Shown here one piece after another: positions 1-3,549 of a DNA stretch of 11,055 bases. Below the pieces are notes generated by a model. It made no database searches. It saw only the letters and a program-made list of their open reading frames with translations, and had not been told where the DNA came from. The first letter of the stretch is position 1, and the number at the start of each line of letters is the position of its first letter. The position numbers and the translations under genes were made by a program. Source of the DNA: Gammaproteobacteria bacterium (GTDB taxonomy: Bacteria; Pseudomonadota; Gammaproteobacteria; GRL18); assembly GCA_028571885.1 (NCBI GenBank), contig JAPVVU010000069.1:1-11055 (forward strand), given 5' to 3'.

Positions 1-557
1 GCTGACCATTGCTTCATTCTTTCTTCGTATGCTTTACGAGCAGCCTGCATTTGAGCTTGCTGTTGCTTTTGCATGCCCTGCATACGTTTCTGATGCGCTT
101 CCATCTGAGCTTTTTGTTGCGCAGTTGGTGCTGGAGCAGCCATAGGTGCACGCCTTACAGGTGCCTGCATCATTGGTGCTTGACGAGGACCATAATAACC
201 ACCGTTGTCTGAATACTGGTTATAACCATCAAAATTGGTGTTCATGTTGTTGTAACCATTGTAGTTGCTGTTACCGCTTCCGTAAGCTGAACCACGAGTG
301 TTTCCTCTACCACGACCGCGACCACGACCTTTAATAGTGATTTCTATATCACCGTCCATATCCGCATCACCAGAACCGTCACCCCAACCATTACCATAGC
401 CATTGCCATAAGCATTGTTGTTCATATTGTTATAGCCGCCGCCATTCCAGTTAGTGTTGCTGTTGCCGTCGCCAAACGGGTTCCATGAATCAGATGCAGA
501 AACAGTCATAGACGCAGTAGCAGCAGCGATTGCTGCAGCGATTAATAATTTTTTCAT
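1..557 (-). CDS. Sulfur-globule-like secreted Gly/Asn-rich protein, copy 1 (C-terminus cut by window edge)
   Basis: The reading frame is open from an ATG at 557 to the window edge, giving at least 185 residues; the stop lies outside. A GGAGAG Shine-Dalgarno precedes the ATG. Residues 1-21 are a Sec signal peptide (MKKLLIAAAIAAATASMTVSA). The mature part starts SDSWNPFGDG, continues Asn/Gly/Tyr-rich to about residue 60, then an acidic patch (GDADMDGDIEITIKG) and a GRGRGRGRG run. The tail differs: Ala/Pro/Met-rich, then a Gln/Lys/Met-rich charged stretch likely to form a helix or coiled coil. No cysteine is seen. The signal peptide, the GWGDGSGD and GRGRG elements and the Tyr/Asn/Gly bias resemble sulfur globule envelope proteins of sulfur oxidisers; this is a resemblance from memory, and another glycine-rich surface protein is possible. 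Its paralogue lies at 2370-2825 in opposite orientation. Confidence 0.75.
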   Translation of the reverse strand, partial: MKKLLIAAAIAAATASMTVSASDSWNPFGDGNSNTNWNGGGYNNMNNNAYGNGYGNGWGDGSGDADMDGDIEITIKGRGRGRGRGNTRGSAYGSGNSNYNGYNNMNTNFDGYNQYSDNGGYYGPRQAPMMQAPVRRAPMAAPAPTAQQKAQMEAHQKRMQGMQKQQQAQMQAARKAYEERMKQWS

Positions 558-582
558 TGTATACTCTCCAAAATTTTTAAAT

Positions 583-611
583 GTATTAGTGTCTGTGTTA
601 ATTGTTATCAA
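583..611 (-). promoter_or_regulatory. Candidate proximal promoter of sulfur-globule-like copy 1
   Basis: On the minus strand TTGATA (611-606) and TAATAC (588-583) are separated by exactly 17 bp. The -35 is close to consensus and the -10 is weak (3 of 6). A start near 576 would give a leader of about 19 nt. The -35 lies inside a palindrome at 604-619, so a bound protein would affect this promoter. Confidence 0.35.
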
Positions 612-619
612 ATGATAAC
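604..619. promoter_or_regulatory. Palindrome GTTATCA-AA-TGATAAC, candidate operator
   Basis: Perfect 7-bp arms around a 2-bp spacer, 47-62 bp upstream of the start codon of copy 1. It overlaps the candidate -35. On the minus strand the sequence TTGATAACAATTAA (611-598) also matches an FNR/Anr box except for one base, which is an alternative reading of the same site. Confidence 0.4.
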
Positions 620-654
620 GAAATTTAAGGGTACTTTTTTTTAAAGAAACTGTG

Positions 655-690
655 TTAATGTACTAATTTAATGTACTTTGATTTAGTACT
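655..690. repeat. Three GTACT elements at exact 13-bp spacing
   Basis: GTACT occurs at 660-664, 673-677 and 686-690. The first two are part of a 10-bp identical unit, TTAATGTACT, at 655-664 and 668-677. A further GTACT lies at 631-635, out of phase. The repeats sit between the two candidate promoters of sulfur-globule-like copy 1, so they would be leader sequence for the distal promoter and upstream DNA for the proximal one. Confidence 0.5.
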
Positions 691-766
691 GTGAATTGAT
701 AATCGTAATCCTGACTATAAATTATCTCTCTAAGCCCGGCTACTTTTTCAATTTTCTATGGGTATA

Positions 767-795
767 ATTATATAGAGATAAAAAAACATTAGCAA
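767..795 (-). promoter_or_regulatory. Candidate sigma-70 promoter (distal) of sulfur-globule-like copy 1
   Basis: On the minus strand TTGCTA (795-790) and a perfect TATAAT (772-767) are 17 bp apart. No minus-strand gene lies between this site and copy 1, so transcription from about 760 would give a leader of roughly 200 nt that includes the GTACT repeats and the 604-619 palindrome. Confidence 0.5.
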
Positions 796-888
796 GCAAT
801 TATATAAGTTCCCACTAATATAGATTAAACTCAAATATCACTGCTCCCGCACATCCATGTGCTACGCAGTATAAGACCGTCCATGGTC

Positions 889-921
889 AAAAAAAACCCT
901 ACAATTAATTCAATCATAGGG
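889..921 (-). terminator. Rho-independent terminator of the 976-1359 gene
   Basis: Read on the minus strand, CCCTA TG ATT pairs with AAT TG TAGGG around a GAATT loop (921-897; ten pairs, two of them G-U), followed directly by eight T residues (896-889). It lies about 55 bp past the stop codon. Confidence 0.75.
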
Positions 922-975
922 CTGATTCTTAAACTCTATCGAGAAATAGAGAAGTATAATATTTATAAGCGCAAG

Positions 976-1359
976 TTATTCAGCTTTATTTCGCTTAAAA
1001 AGTAAATCGTAATCTACTCCAATCGTATTTAAATCCTGTAAGCTGATATCTTCTACCTGTATGGTGTCGCTTGTATCGGGTAAGGTTAAATCATTACAAC
1101 TCTCTAAATTTAATATATAGCAGTCGATAATATAACTATAGAAATCGTGTTGTTCGGCTTGAATCTCATCAAACAGGTGTCTGACATCTATTGATATCTC
1201 ATCTCGATTTTTTTCTGTCTTAATAACAAAAGTTCGTTTTTTGAATATAAACCCGTAGTGGAGCATTGTATTCATAATACTCTGCCAAATCAGAGCGCAC
1301 TCATCCTCGGACTTATGTGCGTAATCCAAATTAACAAACAAACCAAACTCATTAGACAT
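976..1359 (-). CDS. Hypothetical protein, 127 aa
   Basis: I do not recognise this protein. The start is placed at ATG 1359 because AAGGA lies about seven bases upstream; an in-frame start at 1383 would add eight residues but has no such site. The product starts MSNEFGLFVNLDYAHKSEDE, is acidic and has no signal peptide or membrane segment, so it is probably cytoplasmic. The middle (about residues 35-65) is Lys/Phe/Ile-rich and looks like beta structure; the C-terminal third is Asp/Leu-rich. Two cysteines (80, 88) form no obvious metal motif. It is transcribed alone, with its own terminator at 889-921, and diverges from the gene at 1777. Lying between two sulfur-globule-like genes hints at a related role, but nothing in the sequence proves it. 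Confidence 0.65.
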   Translation of the reverse strand: MSNEFGLFVNLDYAHKSEDECALIWQSIMNTMLHYGFIFKKRTFVIKTEKNRDEISIDVRHLFDEIQAEQHDFYSYIIDCYILNLESCNDLTLPDTSDTIQVEDISLQDLNTIGVDYDLLFKRNKAE

Positions 1360-1486
1360 GATATTTTCCTTATTATTTTGCACATCATGGCTTTATGTTT
1401 TATTAAAAAATGATTCTAGTACAGAATAATGCGGCGCATAAAATAAATCTCAACACCATTTAAATAAACCAATTAGCAGCCTTATA

Positions 1487-1519
1487 CTTACTTTATACTA
1501 AATCCAGCATATAAGTAAG
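1487..1519. other. Inverted repeat / hairpin with one bulge
   Basis: CTTACTTTAT (1487-1496) pairs with ATATAAGTAAG (1509-1519), leaving T1512 bulged: ten pairs around a 12-nt loop. Eight bases separate it from a stronger hairpin to the right. No GC clamp or T tract suggests a terminator. Confidence 0.4.
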
Positions 1520-1527
1520 AGTGTAGT

Positions 1528-1556
1528 ACAATTTAGCAAAATATCTGCTAAATTGT
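1528..1556. other. Perfect 11-bp inverted repeat / hairpin
   Basis: ACAATTTAGCA (1528-1538) and TGCTAAATTGT (1546-1556) are perfect complements around a 7-nt loop. It lies mid-way between divergent genes, about 170 bp from one and 220 bp from the other. It could be a protein-binding site, a structured part of a small RNA, or a weak terminator; the following bases are T-rich but not a T run. Confidence 0.5.
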
Positions 1557-1682
1557 TCTATTTTCAGATTATTTTCCCTATTTATCAACTATGTATGCAG
1601 TTGCTTGCTTAAAGAACAATAAATTTACTGCAGACATTCAGACAAAAAACGAATACCAAACTGAGTTTTAGGATGAATATTC

Positions 1683-1688
1683 TATAAT
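1683..1688 (+). promoter_or_regulatory. Candidate -10 element for the 1777-2139 gene
   Basis: Perfect TATAAT, 89 bp upstream of the start codon, but with no convincing -35 at 16-18 bp. It lies between two similar blocks, TTTTAGGATGAATA and TTTTGGATGTATA, which form an imperfect direct repeat. Downstream AGGGGA (1706-1711) and TCCCCT (1724-1729) can form a leader hairpin. Confidence 0.35.
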
Positions 1689-1776
1689 TTTGGATGTATA
1701 CTGATAGGGGAAGAAGATTCATCTCCCCTTGCTTGTATTAAGTTTCAATACCTGTTCTATTGTCAGGAGAACAAAT

Positions 1777-2139
1777 ATGAATTGGTTTTTTAGTAAAAAG
1801 AAAAATCCGCAGCTCAAATCCCGCTCCCCTGAGACTCGCAGGGATAAATTACTCAAGCTAGCTCAGTCTGATATTTATTATTCTGTTACACTTACCCGAT
1901 GCGGCTGCAAAACATCATCAAGCTTTATTGGGAAATGTTTTCTTTTTGATGAAGCCCCCTCTTTACCATTGAAAGAATGTAGCGCAAGTAAATGCACCTG
2001 TGAATACCTGGGAGTGCTTAATCGGCGCAGACTAATAAGACGCATCATCCTGCGGAGAAACACTATCAGGTTAGATGATGATAGAAGAAAAGCTGACAGA
2101 CGTAAGGGGGGCGAACTCTGGGATAAATATAATGTCTGA
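1777..2139 (+). CDS. Cys-rich basic conserved hypothetical protein, 120 aa
   Basis: ATG at 1777 is preceded by AGGAGA at a six-base spacing, which decides this start over a TTG at 1729. The product begins MNWFFSKKKN, is very basic (many Arg/Lys) and has six cysteines at residues 42, 44, 54, 68, 73 and 75. The core contains GKCFLFDEAPSLPL, then C-x4-C-x-C (68-75), then DDRRKADRRKGG near the C-terminus. I recall a family of small uncharacterised proteobacterial proteins with an EAPxLPL block, a closely spaced Cys cluster and a terminal DRR..DRR motif; this copy fits, with an Arg-rich insertion between the Cys cluster and the DRR motif. The cysteines could bind metal, but no function is known to me. 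It is a single-gene unit, divergent from the 976-1359 gene and upstream of the second sulfur-globule-like gene. Confidence 0.7.
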   Translation: MNWFFSKKKNPQLKSRSPETRRDKLLKLAQSDIYYSVTLTRCGCKTSSSFIGKCFLFDEAPSLPLKECSASKCTCEYLGVLNRRRLIRRIILRRNTIRLDDDRRKADRRKGGELWDKYNV

Positions 2140-2141
2140 TT

Positions 2142-2163
2142 CTGGTGTCAGCGTCGCTGCCAG
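2142..2163 (+). other. Hairpin just after the stop of the 1777-2139 gene
   Basis: CTGG and CAGC (2142-2145, 2149-2152) pair with GCTG and CCAG (2156-2163), leaving a three-base bulge and a GTC loop. It begins three bases past the stop codon but has no T tract, so it is at best a weak terminator or an mRNA 3' end stabiliser. Confidence 0.3.
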
Positions 2164-2186
2164 GTTATACAGATTTCAATATCAAG

Positions 2187-2218
2187 AAGTATTATAAAAT
2201 TCTAATTTTTTAATACTT
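2187..2218. other. AT-only 32-bp inverted repeat
   Basis: AAGTATTA, a base T, AAAATT and a CT centre are mirrored by AATTTT, T and TAATACTT: fourteen pairs with one T-T mismatch. It lies between the 1777-2139 gene and sulfur-globule-like copy 2. No run of T follows, so a terminator role is doubtful; a protein-binding site upstream of copy 2 is an alternative. Confidence 0.4.
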
Positions 2219-2329
2219 AATAGTTAGTCTATACTCGTACAAGTTAAATAAGAGATAAAGCAGACAATCAAAGCAATGGTATCTTGTTATATAAGTCATG
2301 TTTTATCAATTTTTATAAAGCTCAACTTT

Positions 2330-2357
2330 TTTTAAACAATTAGTTTTAAACAATTAG
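2330..2357 (+). repeat. Perfect 14-bp tandem duplication in the leader of sulfur-globule-like copy 2
   Basis: TTTTAAACAATTAG is present twice without a gap (2330-2343 and 2344-2357), ending just before the Shine-Dalgarno. The matching place in copy 1 has only one similar stretch (ATTTAAAAATTTT), so the duplication arose after the two copies split or was lost in the other. Confidence 0.8.
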
Positions 2358-2369
2358 AGAGAGTATAAA

Positions 2370-2825
2370 ATGAAAAAATTATTAATTGCAGCAGCAATTA
2401 CTGCTGCTACTGCTTCTATGACTGTTTCTGCTTCTGATTCCTGGAACCCTTTTGGCGACGGCAACAGCAACACTAACTGGAATAGCGGCGGCTATAACAA
2501 TATGAACAACAATGCTTATGGCAGTGGTTATGGTAATGGCTGGGGCGATGGTTCTGGCGATGCGGATATGGATGGTGATATAGAAATCACGATTAAAGGC
2601 CGCGGTCGCGGCAGGGGAACAGGTAACACCCGTGGTTCTGCTTCCGGACGTGGTTATGGCAGTGGTTCTAACGACTGGGACAACAACTTACGTACTTATG
2701 GTAACCAGCGTTATGATAATAATTATCGTGGCTATGGCGGTTATGCACCATCACCATATGGTTATGGTCGTCCACCAATGCCATATGGTCAACCACCTCA
2801 GGCACCAGCTCCGGTTACTAAGTAA
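2370..2825 (+). CDS. Sulfur-globule-like secreted Gly/Asn/Tyr-rich protein, copy 2, 151 aa
   Basis: Complete paralogue of the gene at 1-557. The ATG follows AGAGAGAG at six bases. Signal peptide residues 1-21, probable cleavage VSA/SDSW. The mature protein has an Asn/Gly/Tyr segment (about 25-60), an acidic GDADMDGDIEITIKG patch, a GRGRGRG run, and from about residue 90 a Tyr/Gly/Asn then Tyr/Pro-rich tail (GYGGYAPSPYGYG). No cysteine. In sulfur oxidisers, proteins of this type coat periplasmic sulfur globules; that role is inferred from composition. Up to about residue 85 only a few residues differ from copy 1 and most DNA differences are silent third positions, whereas the tails cannot be aligned. 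A hairpin at 2859-2880 ends the unit. No strong promoter was found; TATACT at 2230-2235 is a weak candidate -10. Confidence 0.8.
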   Translation: MKKLLIAAAITAATASMTVSASDSWNPFGDGNSNTNWNSGGYNNMNNNAYGSGYGNGWGDGSGDADMDGDIEITIKGRGRGRGTGNTRGSASGRGYGSGSNDWDNNLRTYGNQRYDNNYRGYGGYAPSPYGYGRPPMPYGQPPQAPAPVTK

Positions 2826-2858
2826 TTAAATAAGTAATTGCGTGGTATTTTATATATT

Positions 2859-2880
2859 GAGGCGGGTATTCTGCCGCCTC
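2859..2880. terminator. Bidirectional terminator-like hairpin
   Basis: GAGGCGG and CCGCCTC form a perfect 7-bp GC-rich stem around an 8-base loop. It is 33 bp after the stop of sulfur-globule-like copy 2 and 13 bp after the stop of the convergent 32-codon ORF. Flanks are A/T-rich on both sides but without an uninterrupted T run, so efficiency is uncertain. Confidence 0.65.
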
Positions 2881-2893
2881 TGTTAACTATTAT

Positions 2894-2992
2894 TTATACA
2901 GGGATATAGACAATAAGCATCAAAACCATGATTAAAGCAGCATCAAAAAGATAACTATATTCATTATATATTTTTTTAAAATTCATTTTCAT
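2894..2992 (-). CDS. Putative small membrane protein, 32 aa (second of two coupled tiny ORFs)
   Basis: ATG at 2992, TAA at 2896-2894. A GAGGTG Shine-Dalgarno (3002-2997) precedes it. The N-terminus MKMNFKKIYNEYSYLFD is polar and basic; residues 18-32 (AALIMVLMLIVYIPV) form one hydrophobic segment, which predicts a single-pass inner-membrane protein with its N-terminus in the cytoplasm. The start overlaps the stop of the preceding 18-codon ORF as ATGA, a translational-coupling signature. The unit lies downstream of a perfect FNR-type site and ends at the 2859-2880 hairpin. Very small hydrophobic subunits accompany several respiratory oxidases, but I cannot assign this sequence to any of them and no oxidase gene is in the window. 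Confidence 0.6.
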   Translation of the reverse strand: MKMNFKKIYNEYSYLFDAALIMVLMLIVYIPV

Positions 2993-3045
2993 ATCACACC
3001 TCTTACCAATAAACCTAGTACTAATAAACCTAGAATAGAAAACAT
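2989..3045 (-). CDS. Putative hydrophobic micropeptide, 18 aa (first of two coupled tiny ORFs)
   Basis: ATG at 3045, TGA at 2991-2989, product MFSILGLLVLGLLVRGVI. A GAGGTG Shine-Dalgarno (3056-3051) stands at the right distance, and the same motif is used by the following ORF, with which it overlaps by four bases (ATGA). The peptide is almost wholly hydrophobic with one Arg; it contains LGLLV twice, encoded by a 15-bp tandem duplication (CTAGGTTTATTAGTA, then the same with one change). It could be a membrane micropeptide or a leader whose translation opens the start of the next ORF. Too short for homology inference by eye. Confidence 0.5.
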   Translation of the reverse strand: MFSILGLLVLGLLVRGVI

Positions 3046-3065
3046 CTCTACACCTCTATAGTACC

Positions 3066-3107
3066 ACTAGGGTATTCAATTACAACAACTAGGTATTTAC
3101 CCTAGTT
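3066..3107 (-). promoter_or_regulatory. Leader with two mutually exclusive hairpins before the tiny ORFs
   Basis: In the minus-strand transcript the block ACTAGGGTA (3106-3098) is a perfect complement of TACCCTAGT (3074-3066), nine pairs with a 23-base loop. The overlapping block AACTAGG (3107-3101) is also complementary to CCTAGTT (3093-3087), seven pairs with a 7-base loop. Both structures use the same 5' arm, so they cannot coexist. The block starts about 20 bases before the first Shine-Dalgarno. Alternatively the CTAG-containing repeats are binding sites on DNA. Confidence 0.45.
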
Positions 3108-3133
3108 TTATTTGTAGATTAAATGAGCATTTA

Positions 3134-3147
3134 TTGATTTTTATCAA
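3134..3147 (-). promoter_or_regulatory. Perfect FNR/Anr-type box TTGAT-TTTT-ATCAA
   Basis: The site is a full match to the FNR consensus TTGAT-N4-ATCAA. Downstream on the minus strand TACAAA (3116-3111), followed by AATAAAA, offers a -10 at a distance close to that of FNR-activated class II promoters. The first ORF downstream on this strand is the 18-codon one at 3045. To the right on the plus strand there is only the tail of a minus-strand tRNA unit, so the tiny ORFs are the likely target. Confidence 0.6.
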
Positions 3148-3253
3148 TATTCTGGAGAGAAAATAGCTGAAAAGATAAAGTTATCTGAAGAAAATTTGAG
3201 TCAGACTAATGATTTTGTATGAAAATACGATAGTTCTGTATGAAAACAAGAAA

Positions 3254-3269
3254 CCCGCTATAAAGCGGG
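3254..3269 (-). terminator. Rho-independent terminator of tRNA-Lys
   Basis: On the minus strand AGCCCGCT, loop TTAT, AGCGGG form a tight GC-rich hairpin followed by TTTCTTGTTTT. It is about 31 bp past the tRNA 3' end and separates the Tol-Pal/tRNA region from the FNR-box unit. Confidence 0.8.
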
Positions 3270-3300
3270 CTTTGCAAGTGATTTAAAACACTTAGAATAA

Positions 3301-3376
3301 TGGTGGGCCGTGTGAGACTCGAACTCACGACCAATGGATTAAAAGTCCACTGCTCTACCAACTGAGCTAACGGCCC
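3301..3376 (-). tRNA. tRNA-Lys, anticodon TTT (UUU)
   Basis: A 76-nt cloverleaf can be folded by eye: acceptor GGGCCGT with ACGGCCC, D arm GCTC/GAGC with AGTTGGTA loop, anticodon stem GTGGA/TCCAT with loop CTTTTAA (anticodon TTT), T arm GTGAG-TTCGAGT-CTCAC, and an encoded CCA end. It reads AAA and AAG codons. tRNA-Lys genes follow the tol-pal-ybgF cluster in E. coli and relatives, so the position is expected. It has its own promoter and terminator. Confidence 0.97.
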
Positions 3377-3494
3377 TTCAGTTTGAAACTGATTAAATTA
3401 GATAGCAATTCCTGATAAATGATCCTCAATCAATCATTCCCAACCAGAGTAAAGCTCGATGAAGAGTAAATTGCCGTCTCTTTAGGATGCGCAT

Positions 3495-3522
3495 ATTCTA
3501 CCGTTTTTATTATTTATGGCAA
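3495..3522 (-). promoter_or_regulatory. Sigma-70 promoter of tRNA-Lys
   Basis: TTGCCA (3522-3517), 16 bp, TAGAAT (3500-3495), then a GC-rich ATGCGC stretch before the expected start near 3488. A GC-rich discriminator is typical of stable-RNA promoters under stringent control. The leader to the tRNA 5' end would be about 110 nt. No other gene lies in the 173-bp gap to cpoB. Confidence 0.65.
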
Positions 3523-3549
3523 GCTTTTTTAGCATTTTTTTACAACTTT

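Larger units (their letters stand above)
558..975. other. Intergenic region of 418 bp between copy 1 and the 976-1359 gene
   Basis: AT-rich. It holds the two candidate promoters, the palindrome and GTACT repeats listed separately, and a terminator at 889-921 for the gene to the right. I saw no further ORF with a credible ribosome binding site. The segment at about 840-888 is more GC-rich than its surroundings and I assign nothing to it. Confidence 0.6.
1360..1776. other. Divergent intergenic region of 417 bp
   Basis: This AT-rich region should carry the promoters of both flanking uncharacterised genes. On the minus strand TAGAAT (1418-1413) is a possible -10 for the 976-1359 gene, with no good -35. 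On the plus strand a perfect TATAAT stands at 1683-1688, and a second -10-like TATACT at 1697-1702. Two consecutive hairpins occupy 1487-1556. A 26-codon ORF starting ATGTATGCAG near 1590 has no ribosome binding site. Confidence 0.5.

Noticed and set aside
655..690. Iteron array of a replication origin or a CRISPR
   Set aside because: Only three short 13-bp phased units, no spacers of CRISPR size, no replication gene nearby.
1590..1670. 26-codon plus-strand ORF starting ATGTATGCAG
   Set aside because: No Shine-Dalgarno and no coupling to a neighbour.
1878..2063. Minus-strand ORF opposite the Cys-rich gene
   Set aside because: The plus-strand frame has an AGGAGA site and recognisable motifs; the minus frame has neither.
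2275..2340. 19-codon plus-strand ORF (MVSCYISHVL...)
   Set aside because: No Shine-Dalgarno; lies in the probable promoter/leader region of sulfur-globule-like copy 2.
2632..2829. Met/Val/His-rich ORF in a second frame of sulfur-globule-like copy 2
   Set aside because: Out-of-frame reading of the Gly/Tyr/Asn repeats, without a Shine-Dalgarno.
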